A DNA stretch of 64,000 nt, taken from assembly GCF_016907755.1 (NCBI RefSeq), contig NZ_JAFBCN010000001.1, forward strand, positions 3,100,001-3,164,000. Direction: 5' to 3'. Every line of letters starts with the position of its first letter. Within the stretch, counting starts at the first letter, position 1. A program made the position numbers and the translations under genes. The notes beneath the pieces are model-generated. The model had not been told where the DNA came from. It did not search any database and saw only the letters and a program-made list of their open reading frames with translations. Origin of the DNA: Cellulosimicrobium cellulans. Lineage in GTDB: Bacteria > Actinomycetota > Actinomycetes > Actinomycetales > Cellulomonadaceae. Shown piece by piece: positions 24,480 to 33,235 of this stretch.

Positions 24480-25373
24480 CTACCCGGACAGGTTGTCGGT
24501 GACGAGGCGGGAGCGGGCTTCGTAGACGCGCAGGGGGTCGGCCGTGCTGGTGGTGGTCGCGGTGCCGGTGACGTCGGTCCAGGTGGTGGTGCCGGTGATG
24601 CGGAACTGCCCGGACCAGGTCGTGGTGAGCGTGATCTGGATCTGCTCGGCCGGTTGGTCGTAGGTGTGCGCGACCGTGTGGTGCGGGTAGGGCGCTCCCG
24701 GGTCGGTCGTGGACAGCGGGGCGGTGCCGTCGCCGTAGTCCCACGCGTACGTCCGCGGGGTGGCGCGGATCTGCACGGGGATGCCGAGCAGGGTCGTGTC
24801 CAGGGTCTGCTCGCCGGGCTGGGTGTAGGTGATGGTGGGGACGTTGACCAGGGTCCACCCGTCCGGGGGCTGCACGATCACCGGGGACGGCGCGATGGTC
24901 AGGGTGCGGAACGCGGCCTCGGCCTCGCCGGCCAGGTCGGCCGCGCCCACGCAGGACCCGTCGGCGACGAGCTCCCAGGCCGAGACCGCGGTGCGGGTGC
25001 CCTCGTCGGTGGTGGTCCAGGTCTGGCGGAACAACGGCTCCATCGCGACCTGGTCCGGCGTGCACCCCGGGTCGAACCCCGCCGGGCTCTGCCCGTCCGG
25101 GCACGCGGGCACGAGCCCGGGCAACGTCGTGGCGTGGTCACCGTCGTAGCACCGGTACGCCGGCCCCCGCCGGAACGCCTCCGACGCCGGACCACCACCC
25201 GCCGCCGCCGGCACGTACTCCGCCCCACCATTCGGCCCCGCCGTTCCGTGGAGTATTGCCTTGTCGCCGCCCAGTTCACCCCAGATTTCCGCGTCCCCTG
25301 TTCCGGCTGGGGGTGTGACGTTTGCGACGATGACGCCGACGAGGCCGGCAAGGGCCACCAGAGTCGTGCTCAT
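24480..25373 (-). CDS. Exported PKD-like domain protein
   Basis: A 297-residue protein with a hydrophobic N-terminus (4-19, signal or anchor). A central Cys-containing region ('YRCYDGDHAT', 'PGLVPACPDGQ', 'GFDPGC') is followed by a PKD/Ig-like fold near 205-245. There 'YAWDYGDGTAPLSTTDPGAPY' and 'HTVAHTY' give the W-D-x-G-D-G pattern. Such domains mediate surface contacts. The ATG overlaps the stop of the DUF6318-like lipoprotein gene (ATGA), so the two are probably made together at the cell surface. Target unknown. Confidence 0.75.
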   Translation of the reverse strand: MSTTLVALAGLVGVIVANVTPPAGTGDAEIWGELGGDKAILHGTAGPNGGAEYVPAAAGGGPASEAFRRGPAYRCYDGDHATTLPGLVPACPDGQSPAGFDPGCTPDQVAMEPLFRQTWTTTDEGTRTAVSAWELVADGSCVGAADLAGEAEAAFRTLTIAPSPVIVQPPDGWTLVNVPTITYTQPGEQTLDTTLLGIPVQIRATPRTYAWDYGDGTAPLSTTDPGAPYPHHTVAHTYDQPAEQIQITLTTTWSGQFRITGTTTWTDVTGTATTTSTADPLRVYEARSRLVTDNLSG

Positions 25374-25993
25374 TCGGCACTCGTCACAGCAAGAACGAGC
25401 CAGCCGTCAGCAAGGTGCTTCATATCGATCTGCAGCTTTCCGCTCGCCCCTTGGTCCTCGGAGACGACTGAGCCGTCCGCTGCGACCCGCTTGTGAGGCG
25501 ACTGCACGAAGTCGAAGAGGACTGGAAATCCGCCAACGAAGTCGTCGTACAACCCCACGTCTGGGTTGGTCACGTCGATGCCGGCTCCCGTGAACGAGTC
25601 GTTGTTTGCACGGACTTCGCCGGCCCGATCGCGGACGCTGGTGCAGAACGTGCATGTCTCAGCCCAGGTCATCGCGTCCCACTCGGCGGTGTCACCCGTC
25701 GCGAGGACATATGCGTACAACGACAGGAAGTACTCCGCCGCCGCGGCGGCACCCTCCGCGTCGTCGCGGTCCATCGCCGCGGGACGTTCCGGCTTCGCCG
25801 GTCCGGTCTCGGTCGGCGACGGCTCGGACGGCTCCGACTCTGACGGCGATGGCACGACCGGCTCGTCGACCGACGGCGACGGACCGGCGTCGCCGCCCCC
25901 GGTGCACCCGGCGACCACCCACCCGACCGCGACGACGACGCCCACGGCGAGCGACCGCCGTCGGGCACGGGACAGCACACGAGAACGACGCAC
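25370..25993 (-). CDS. DUF6318-like lipoprotein
   Basis: A 207-residue lipoprotein. The twin-Arg-rich signal ends in the lipobox V-A-G-C, followed by a long Pro/Ser/Glu/Thr spacer of the cell-wall-spanning kind. The folded domain ('AAAEYFLSLYAYVLATGDTAEWDAMTWAETCTFC') matches DUF6318 proteins of Micrococcales. The domain includes a C-x2-C pair. I chose GTG 25993, which has GGGGG 5 nt upstream, over the GTG at 26029. The 3' half is clearly less GC-rich than neighbouring genes. It is translationally coupled to the PKD-like gene. Confidence 0.75.
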   Translation of the reverse strand: MRRSRVLSRARRRSLAVGVVVAVGWVVAGCTGGGDAGPSPSVDEPVVPSPSESEPSEPSPTETGPAKPERPAAMDRDDAEGAAAAAEYFLSLYAYVLATGDTAEWDAMTWAETCTFCTSVRDRAGEVRANNDSFTGAGIDVTNPDVGLYDDFVGGFPVLFDFVQSPHKRVAADGSVVSEDQGASGKLQIDMKHLADGWLVLAVTSAE

Positions 25994-26300
25994 GAGACCC
26001 CCTGCTGATCGATGCGAACCACCCGGCACGTCACTTCGACGAGGCGTGCGGGCTGCCCAGCAACCTAGCGAAGTCGCCCGGCCGACGGAACCGCACGTCC
26101 CGCCCTGTGGACGACGAGGGCGCGTGGGCCCGCTCCCCCGCAGAGGGGCATCGCGGACCCGCGGACCGGCAGGTCACGGGCGACGTCACCTCGGTCGCGG
26201 GGGTGAGAAGCGAGACGTGGCCCGTCGTGGGGCGACCCGGAGGGCCACTTCTCACGACTCGCCGACTGCCCGGCCCGTGACGCCCCGCGCGAACCCGCCG
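25994..26300. other. 307-nt intergenic stretch between two minus-strand operons
   Basis: I see no convincing gene here. It contains the palindrome described separately at 26203-26255 and, towards 25994, must hold the promoter of the DUF6318 gene. No clear -10 was found apart from weak matches. Confidence 0.5.
26203..26255. repeat. Intergenic three-part palindrome GTGAGAAG...CTTCTCAC
   Basis: Outer arms GTGAGAAG/CTTCTCAC (8 bp), middle arms TGGCCC/GGGCCA (6 bp) and inner arms GTCG/CGAC close around a TGGGG loop. An unpaired 7-nt bulge lies on the left side only. It lies downstream of the SRPBCC gene (minus strand) and could terminate it; its composite form also suggests a dispersed repeat. 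Confidence 0.6.
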
Positions 26301-26783
26301 TCAGGTGCGCGACGTCACGTGCGCGTCGAGGTGCGCGAGCGAGGACGCCATCCCGGCGGCGTGGTCCTCCGGGGAGATCCCCGGCGGCACGCCCGTGGCC
26401 CGCACGGTGACCCGGGCACCGTCGCCGTCGGGCTCGACGGTCCAGGTCATCGTCATGGTCCCGGCGAACGCCGGGTCGTCGGACGCGAAGTCGACCTGCT
26501 GCACGACCTTCCGGTCCGGGACGAGGTCGACGATCGCGACGTCGACGACGTCGGTCCCCTCGCCGGTCTTGCCGGGTTCGGCCCGCGGGTCGTCGTAGGC
26601 GAGGACCATGCGGTATCCGCCCCCGGGGCGCAGGTCGAAGTGCTCGAAGCGGCCCGTCATGCCGTCGGGGGGCAGCCACGCGGCGAGCGCGCCCTGGTCG
26701 ACGAGCGCGCGGTAGACGTCGCGGGGCGCGGCGGCGACGAGTCGTGACGCCTCGTCGACCCGGCCGGACCCCGCGCTGGTCAC
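26301..26783 (-). CDS. SRPBCC-family (AHSA1-like) protein
   Basis: A 160-residue START/Bet v1-type protein ('SRLVAAAPRDVYRALVDQGALAAWLPPDGM', 'FDLRPGGGYRMVLAY', 'TMTWTVEPDGDGARVTVRATGVP'), a fold that binds hydrophobic ligands in a central cavity. The GTG at 26783 overlaps the glgA stop (GTGA), so it is co-translated with glycogen synthase, although no functional link is known. The longer open frame that runs through the glgA region is a shadow. Confidence 0.8.
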   Translation of the reverse strand: MTSAGSGRVDEASRLVAAAPRDVYRALVDQGALAAWLPPDGMTGRFEHFDLRPGGGYRMVLAYDDPRAEPGKTGEGTDVVDVAIVDLVPDRKVVQQVDFASDDPAFAGTMTMTWTVEPDGDGARVTVRATGVPPGISPEDHAAGMASSLAHLDAHVTSRT

Positions 26784-27991
26784 GACTGCCCCAGCACCGT
26801 CTGGTACACCTCGAGGGTCCGTTCCCCGATCGCGTCCCACGCGAAGTGGTCCTCGACCCGCTGCCGGGCGGCGCGGCCCATCGCGGCGGCGCGCTCGGGG
26901 TCGCTCACGACCTGGGTCAGCGCGGCGGCGAGGTCCGCGACGAACCGGTCGGGGTCGAGCGGCGTGCCGGTGCCGTCGTCGGCCTGGTCGATGGGGACGA
27001 GCAGGCCCGTGACGCCGTCGTCCACGACCTCGGGGATGCCGCCCGTGGCGGTCCCGACGACGGGCAGGCCCACGGCCATGGCCTCGAGGTTGACGATGCC
27101 GAGCGGCTCGTACACGGACGGGCACACGAACACGGTGGACGCGGCGAGCACCGCGACGAGCTCGGCGCGCGGGAGCATCTGCTCGATCCAGACGACGCCG
27201 CTGCGCTCCTTCTGCAGCTCGGCGACGGCGCCGCTCACCTCCGCGGCGATCTCCGGGGTGTCGGGCGCGCCGGCGCACAGCACGAGCTGGACGTCGTCGG
27301 GCAGCGAGCGCGCGGCGCGCAGCAGGTAGGGCAGGCCCTTCTGCCGCGTGATCCGGCCGACGAACACGACGGCGGGGCGGTCGGGGTCGATGCCGAGGTC
27401 GCGCACGACCCGTGCCGCGACGTCGGTCTGCGTCCCCGGCTCGGGGCGCCGCCAGCCGTCGAGGTCGATGCCGTTGTGCACCACGTGCACCCTGGCCGGG
27501 TCGACCTGCGGGTACACGCGCAGGATGTCGTCGCGCATGCCGCCGGACACGGCGACGATCCCCGCCGCGCCCTCGTACGCGGTGCGCTCGGCCCAGGACG
27601 ACAGCGCGTACCCGCCGCCGAGCTGCTCGGCCTTCCACGGGCGCAGCGGCTCGAGCGAGTGCGCGGAGAGCACGTGCGGGACGCCGTGCAGCAGGCCCGC
27701 CAGGTGTCCGCCGAGGTTCGCGTACCAGGTGTGGGAGTGCACGAGGTCGGCGCCCGCGACGTCGTCGGCCATCTGCAGGTCGACGCCGAACGTGCCGAGC
27801 GCGGCGTTCGCGCCGGACAGGACGCCCGGCACCGAGTAGCCGGTCACGCCGTCCTCGCCGCGCGGGCCGTCGAAGCAGCGCACGCGCACGTCGACGTGGC
27901 GGCGCAGGACGGCGGACAGCTCGGCGACGTGCACGCCGGCGCCGCCGTAGACGTGCGGCGGGTACTCACGGGTCAGCAGGTCCACTCTCAC
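26780..27991 (-). CDS. glgA: Glycogen synthase (actinobacterial GT4 type)
   Basis: Glucosyltransferase of about 403 residues that makes alpha-1,4-glucan (or maltose-1-phosphate) from ADP-glucose. It begins V-R-V-D-L-L-T-R-E-Y-P-P with the glycine loop 'YGGAGVHV'. It continues with 'HSHTWYANLGG', 'VFVGRITRQKG' and the nucleotide-sugar E-x7-E motif in 'YEPLGIVNLEAM'. I chose the GTG at 27991 because a -10 TACGGT starts 13 nt upstream; the frame open to 28099 has no homology. It is divergent from glgC, which makes its substrate. Confidence 0.92.
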   Translation of the reverse strand: MRVDLLTREYPPHVYGGAGVHVAELSAVLRRHVDVRVRCFDGPRGEDGVTGYSVPGVLSGANAALGTFGVDLQMADDVAGADLVHSHTWYANLGGHLAGLLHGVPHVLSAHSLEPLRPWKAEQLGGGYALSSWAERTAYEGAAGIVAVSGGMRDDILRVYPQVDPARVHVVHNGIDLDGWRRPEPGTQTDVAARVVRDLGIDPDRPAVVFVGRITRQKGLPYLLRAARSLPDDVQLVLCAGAPDTPEIAAEVSGAVAELQKERSGVVWIEQMLPRAELVAVLAASTVFVCPSVYEPLGIVNLEAMAVGLPVVGTATGGIPEVVDDGVTGLLVPIDQADDGTGTPLDPDRFVADLAAALTQVVSDPERAAAMGRAARQRVEDHFAWDAIGERTLEVYQTVLGQS

Positions 27992-28121
27992 GCGCCACAC
28001 CGTAGCCGAGTCCCCCGTCGCGGTCCCGTGATGACCGCCGACGCGGGGTGCTCCCGACGCGCCGCGCCCAGGATGCGGGTCCCTGCTGCGTGGTGCCACC
28101 CCGAGGGGCTACCGTCTGGGC

Positions 28122-29359
28122 ATGGCCGCCGCACCACGAGTCCTCGCCATCGTCCTCGCCGGGGGCGAGGGCAAGCGCCTCATGCCGCTCACCGCCTCCC
28201 GGGCCAAGCCCGCGGTGCCGTTCGGGGGCATCTACCGCCTCGTGGACTTCGCGCTGTCCAACCTCGTGAACTCGCACTACCTGCGCATCGTCGTGCTCAC
28301 GCAGTACAAGTCCCACAGCCTGGACCGGCACATCACCAAGACGTGGCGCATGTCGTCGCTCCTGGGCAACTACGTGGCGCCGGTGCCCGCGCAGCAGCGC
28401 GTCGGCAAGCACTGGTACCTCGGTAGCGCGGACGCGATCTACCAGTGCCTCAACATCATCGACGACGAGCGCCCGGACATCGTCGTCGTGGTCGGCGCGG
28501 ACCACGTGTACCGCATGGACTTCTCCCAGATGGTCGACGCGCACGTCGAGTCGGGCGCACAGCTCACCGTCGCGGGCATCCGCCAGCCGATCTCCATGGC
28601 CGACCAGTTCGGCGTCATCGAGACCGACGCGAAGGACCCGACGAAGATCGCCGCCTTCCGCGAGAAGCCCCAGGACCCGGTCGGCCTCGCGGACTCGCCC
28701 GACGAGGTGCTCGCGTCGATGGGCAACTACGTCATCGACACGGACGCGCTCGTCGAGGCCGTGACGTCGGACGCCGCGAATGCGGACTCGCGCCACGACA
28801 TGGGCGGCGACATCGTGCCCGCGTTCGTCGAGAAGGGCACGGCGGCGGTCTACGACTTCATCCGCAACGACGTCCCCGGCTCGACCGACCGCGACCGCGA
28901 CTACTGGCGCGACGTGGGGACGATCGACTCGTACTACGACGCGAACAAGGACCTCATCGCCGTCACGCCGGTCTTCAACCTCTACAACGAGGAGTGGCCG
29001 CTGCACACGGGCTACACGGGCCTGCCGCCCGCGAAGTTCGTGCACGCGGGCCGCGGGCGCCTCGGGCACGCCGCGGACTCGCTCGTCTCGCCCGGCGTGA
29101 TCATCTCGGGCGCGACGGCGGTCGGCTCGGTCCTCTCCCCCGGCACCTACCTGCACTCGTGGTCGTCCGTGTCGGACTCCGTGCTCATGGACGGGGTGCA
29201 GGTGCACCGCCACGCACAGGTCCACCGCGCGATCATCGACAAGAACGTCGTCGTGGGCGAGCAGGCCCGCATCGGGCTCGACCCCGAGCAGGACCGCGCC
29301 CGCGGGTTCACCGTCACCGAGTCCGGCATCACGGTCGTGCCCAAGGGGACGGTCGTCGA

Positions 29360-29363
<4 letters not shown>
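28122..29363 (+). CDS. glgC: Glucose-1-phosphate adenylyltransferase
   Basis: Makes ADP-glucose from ATP and glucose-1-phosphate, the committed step of glycogen synthesis. 413 residues, the usual size. The N-terminal signature '[20 protein letters not shown]' is complete, with '[10 protein letters not shown]', '[10 protein letters not shown]', '[10 protein letters not shown]' and a C-terminal left-handed beta-helix ('[21 protein letters not shown]'). A TACCGT box starts 12 nt before the ATG, implying a leaderless mRNA. Its stop overlaps the start of serB (GTGA). Confidence 0.96.
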
Positions 29364-30148
<785 letters not shown>

Positions 30149-30161
30149 GCCGCGCCCCGCA

Positions 30162-30203
30162 CGCGAGAGAGCCCTGGTCCGTGCGGACCAGGGCTCTCTC
30201 GCG
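30162..30203. terminator. Strong bidirectional terminator, 20-bp perfect stem
   Basis: Bases 30162-30181 (CGCGAGAGAGCCCTGGTCCG) pair without mismatch with 30184-30203, with only TG in between. It separates the convergent serB and sixA genes and would end both transcripts. Confidence 0.9.
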
Positions 30204-30223
30204 TCACGAGCGGGACGCGACGG

Positions 30224-30760
30224 TCAGGACGGGCGACCCACGTAGGTGAGCAGCGCCCCGCGGGGCACCCAGGCGTCCCAGGCCGTCGCCGACTCCAGCA
30301 CGGAGTACGTCGCGGTCGGCACGCCGACGCGCACCTGGGCGAGCACCCCGCCGTCGGAGGCGGGGTCGGCCAGGTGCGACGCCGTCGCCGCCATCGTGGG
30401 CTCGTGCCCGACGACGAGCAGCGTGCGCACGCGCGAGTCCGTCGTCCGGACGAGGTCCAGCACGTCGGTCACGTCCGCCGCGTAGAGGTCGTCGCTCACC
30501 AGGACCTCCGGGTCCACGTCGCCCAGGTGGGCGGCGAGCAGCTCCCAGGTCTGGCGCGTGCGCAGCGCCGACGAGCACAGCACGCGCTCGGGCACGAGCC
30601 CCGTCTCGCGCAGCGCGCCGCCGACCCGGACCGCCTGCCGCCGCCCGTTGAGGGCGAGGGGACGCAGCACGTCGTCGACGCTCCCGCCGCCGGGCTCCGC
30701 CTTCGCGTGGCGCAGGAGGACGAGGCGGCGCACGCCGCCGTCGGTGGTCTCCGCGCCCAT
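30224..30760 (-). CDS. sixA: SixA-type histidine phosphatase
   Basis: A 178-residue histidine-phosphatase-superfamily enzyme; SixA removes phosphate from phosphohistidine. The RHG-type motif reads L-R-H-A-K (Arg17, His18), with 'SSALRTRQTWELL' and a second catalytic His in 'VVGHEPTM'. I chose the ATG at 30760 because AGGAGGAG lies just upstream; a GTG at 30778 would overlap fabI's end. It follows fabI by 14 nt and probably belongs to the fatty-acid operon. Its target here is unknown. Confidence 0.85.
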   Translation of the reverse strand: MGAETTDGGVRRLVLLRHAKAEPGGGSVDDVLRPLALNGRRQAVRVGGALRETGLVPERVLCSSALRTRQTWELLAAHLGDVDPEVLVSDDLYAADVTDVLDLVRTTDSRVRTLLVVGHEPTMAATASHLADPASDGGVLAQVRVGVPTATYSVLESATAWDAWVPRGALLTYVGRPS

Positions 30761-30774
30761 GCTCTCCTCCTGAC

Positions 30775-31542
30775 TCACTGCCCCATGGCGTGCACGCCGC
30801 CGTCGACGTGCACGATCTCACCGGTCGTCGCCGGGAACCAGTCGGAGAGGAGGGCGACGACGGCGCGCGCGGCGGGCTCCGCCGTCGTCTGGTCCCAGCC
30901 GAGCGGCGCGCGCTTCGGCCAGCCGTCCTCCATCTGCTCGAAGCCGGGGATGGACTTGGCGGCCGTCGTGCGGATCGGGCCCGCGGAGACGAGGTTGGCG
31001 CGGATGCCGTCGGGGCCGAGGTCGCGCGCGAGGTAGCGGTTCGCGGACTCGAGGCCGGCCTTCGCGACGCCCATCCAGTCGTACACCGGCCAGGCGAACT
31101 GCGCGTCGAACGTGAGACCGACCACGGCGCCGCCGTCCGTCATGAGCGGCTTCGCGGCGACCGCGAGCGACTTGTAGGAGAACGTCGAGACCTGGAGCGC
31201 GGTGGCCACGTCCTCCCACGTCGCGGCGAGGAAGTTGCCGCCCATGACGCTCTGCGGGGCGAAGCCGATCGAGTGCACGACGCCGTCGAGGCGGTCCGTG
31301 TGCTCGCGGAGGGCGTCAGCGAGGCCGGCGAGGTCGTCGTCGTTCGTCACGTCGAGCTGGACGACGGGCGCCTCGACGGGCAGGCGCTTGGCGAAGGCCT
31401 GCGTGAGCTTCATCTGGCGGCCGAACGAGGAGAGCACGACCTCGGCCCCCTCCTCCTGCGCGAGGCGCGCCGCGTGGAACGCGATCGAGGAGTCGGTGAG
31501 CACTCCGGTGATCAGGAGCTTCTTGCCGTCGAGCAGACCCAT
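30775..31542 (-). CDS. fabI: Enoyl-[acyl-carrier-protein] reductase (NADH), InhA/FabI type
   Basis: Catalyses the last reduction of each fatty-acid elongation cycle. The 255-residue SDR protein shows the altered glycine motif 'ITGVLTDSSIAFHAARL', 'HSIGFAP', and the catalytic pair Tyr154-x6-Lys161 of enoyl reductases (InhA uses Tyr158/Lys165). 'GPIRTTAAKSIPGF' is the substrate-loop region. ATG 31542 has GGAAGG upstream. It follows fabG after 143 nt, as in the fabG-inhA pair of mycobacteria. Confidence 0.95.
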   Translation of the reverse strand: MGLLDGKKLLITGVLTDSSIAFHAARLAQEEGAEVVLSSFGRQMKLTQAFAKRLPVEAPVVQLDVTNDDDLAGLADALREHTDRLDGVVHSIGFAPQSVMGGNFLAATWEDVATALQVSTFSYKSLAVAAKPLMTDGGAVVGLTFDAQFAWPVYDWMGVAKAGLESANRYLARDLGPDGIRANLVSAGPIRTTAAKSIPGFEQMEDGWPKRAPLGWDQTTAEPAARAVVALLSDWFPATTGEIVHVDGGVHAMGQ

Positions 31543-31685
31543 CGGTTTCCTTCCGTCGTGCACCCGCCGTGCGGGCGCGCTGAGGCTGAGCGTACTGAAA
31601 GAGAGGGGGCGCGGGGGCGCCGGTGACCCGCGGACGTGACCCTCACCATGATGAGGCTCCCGTGCGGGCCGGGTCGCGGGTCCGC

Positions 31686-32411
31686 TCAGTGGCCCATGCC
31701 GAGGCCGCCGTCGACGGGGATGACGGCCCCGGAGACGTACGCGGCGTCGTCGGACGCGAGGAACTGCACGACCCCCGCGACCTCGTCGGCCTGGGCGAAA
31801 CGCCCGGCGGGGATCGCGGCCTTGTAGGCGGCCTGGCGCTCCTCGGGCAGCTCGGCCGTCATCGCGGTGTCGATGAAGCCGGGCGCCACGACGTTCGCCG
31901 TGATGTTGCGCGACCCGAGCTCGCGCGTGATCGAGCGAGCCATGCCGACGAGCGCGGCCTTGGACGACGCGTAGTTGACCTGACCGGCGCCCCCGTAGAG
32001 GCCGATCACGGACGACACGAGCACGATGCGGCCGCGGCGCAGGCGGATCATGCCCTTGCTCACGCGCCGCACGCAGCGGAACGTGCCGGTGAGGTTGACG
32101 TCGATCACGGACTCGAAGTCCTCGTCGGTCATGCGCAGCAGGAGCTGGTCGTGCGTCACGCCCGCGTTCGCGACGAGCACCTCGACCGGCCCGAGCTCCT
32201 TCTCGATCTCGGTGAACGCGGCGTCGACGGCCGCGGTGTCGGTGATGTCCGCCACGGCGCCGAACACGCCCTCGGGCAGGTCGCCGCCGCGGTAGACGGT
32301 CGCGACGCGGTCGCCGTTCGCCACGAACCGCTCGGCGATGGCGCGGCCGATCCCCCGGTTCGCGCCGGTGACGACGACGGTGCGCGGGGCGGGTGCGGTG
32401 GCTTCGGACAC
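31686..32411 (-). CDS. fabG: 3-oxoacyl-[acyl-carrier-protein] reductase
   Basis: NADPH-dependent SDR enzyme of type II fatty-acid synthesis, 241 residues. It has the Rossmann motif T-G-A-N-R-G-I-G-R, 'LVANAGVTHDQLLLRM' and the catalytic Ser133/134, Tyr147 and Lys151 (Y-A-S-S-K). It ends in 'SGAVIPVDGGLGMGH'. I chose the GTG at 32411 because GAGGAG precedes it; the open frame further upstream is not coding. First gene of the fabG-fabI-sixA unit, divergent from the DUF3099 gene. Confidence 0.94.
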   Translation of the reverse strand: MSEATAPAPRTVVVTGANRGIGRAIAERFVANGDRVATVYRGGDLPEGVFGAVADITDTAAVDAAFTEIEKELGPVEVLVANAGVTHDQLLLRMTDEDFESVIDVNLTGTFRCVRRVSKGMIRLRRGRIVLVSSVIGLYGGAGQVNYASSKAALVGMARSITRELGSRNITANVVAPGFIDTAMTAELPEERQAAYKAAIPAGRFAQADEVAGVVQFLASDDAAYVSGAVIPVDGGLGMGH

Positions 32412-32580
32412 GGTGCGGCTCCTCGGGACGGTCGGGTGGGTCGGCGGCCGGGGACGGGTCCCGCACGGCCGGTGCCGGGTGGGCCTGGCGCGGGCTCGTG
32501 ACAGGCCCGCGCGAACGCGCCGCACCGACCGTACCGTGCCCTGGCGCCGCCGTGCGCGGTGCGGCACGGTCACAGCGCTC

Positions 32581-32597
32581 CCCCACACTTTGTGGGG
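32581..32597. promoter_or_regulatory. Palindrome CCCCACA-CTT-TGTGGGG between fabG and the DUF3099 gene
   Basis: A perfect 7-bp inverted repeat with a 3-nt spacer. It overlaps the expected -35 position of the DUF3099 gene, whose -10 TAGACT (32610-32615) starts 12 nt before the GTG at 32622. Another inverted pair, ACCGTGCC (32533-32540) and GGCACGGT (32563-32570), lies on the fabG side. The first is a good candidate operator; which gene it controls is not clear. Confidence 0.55.
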
Positions 32598-32621
32598 TCC
32601 CGACAAACGTAGACTGGCCGT

Positions 32622-32990
32622 GTGAGCACACGACGCACGGCCCGGAGGTCGGCCGAGGCGGTCCCGAGCATCACGTCAGCCCCGGAGCCCCTGGCCGCGG
32701 ACCAGGCGCGGCGTGAGCGCAAGTACCTCATCCAGATGGGCATCCGTCTGGTGTGCATCTTCGGCGCCATCCTCGCCCAGGGCAGCTGGCTGACCTGGGT
32801 CCTCGCCGTCGGCGCGATCGTCCTGCCGTACAGCGCGGTGCTCATCGCCAACGCCGGGCGTGACCAGGCCCGGTACGACACCTCGCCGATGGAGCACCAC
32901 GCGCTGCCCTCGGCCGGGGTGCCGGGATCCCACGGGATCGCCGGCGCAGGACCGCGCGACACGCAGGATCACGAGGAGGACCACCGGTGA
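32622..32990 (+). CDS. DUF3099-family membrane protein
   Basis: A 122-residue actinobacterial protein with two membrane helices (about 36-54 'YLIQMGIRLVCIFGAILAQ' and 57-77 'LTWVLAVGAIVLPYSAVLIAN'). Charged N- and C-terminal tails flank them, and the last 30 residues are His/Asp/Glu-rich. Function unknown. It starts a three-gene run coupled by GTGA overlaps that ends in SURF1, so a link to respiratory-chain assembly is possible. Confidence 0.85.
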   Translation: MSTRRTARRSAEAVPSITSAPEPLAADQARRERKYLIQMGIRLVCIFGAILAQGSWLTWVLAVGAIVLPYSAVLIANAGRDQARYDTSPMEHHALPSAGVPGSHGIAGAGPRDTQDHEEDHR

Positions 32991-33235
32991 CCGACGTCCT
33001 GGGCCTCGCCGACCCCGTCGGCGAGGAGGAGCTGGTGTGCAGCGCCAAGGGCTGCCGCGAGGAGGCCGTCTGGGGCCTGCTGTGGAACAACCCCAAGATC
33101 CACACGCCCGAGCGGCGCAAGGTCTGGCTCGCGTGCGACGCCCACCGCGAGCACCTGGAGACGTTCCTCGGCGCCCGCTCGTTCTGGCGCTCGACCGTGC
33201 CCGTCGACGAGCTCGAGCGCCGGGCGGCCCCGTGA
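32987..33235 (+). CDS. Small protein with Cys/His metal-site pattern
   Basis: An 82-residue cytosolic protein. 'VCSAKGC' and 'WLACDAHREH' supply Cys18, Cys23, Cys50 and nearby His residues, a likely zinc site. The central segment 'EEAVWGLLWNNPKIHTPERRKVW' is distinctive. The GTG overlaps the stop of the DUF3099 gene, and its own stop overlaps the SURF1 start, so all three are co-translated. Function unknown. Confidence 0.75.
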   Translation: MTDVLGLADPVGEEELVCSAKGCREEAVWGLLWNNPKIHTPERRKVWLACDAHREHLETFLGARSFWRSTVPVDELERRAAP

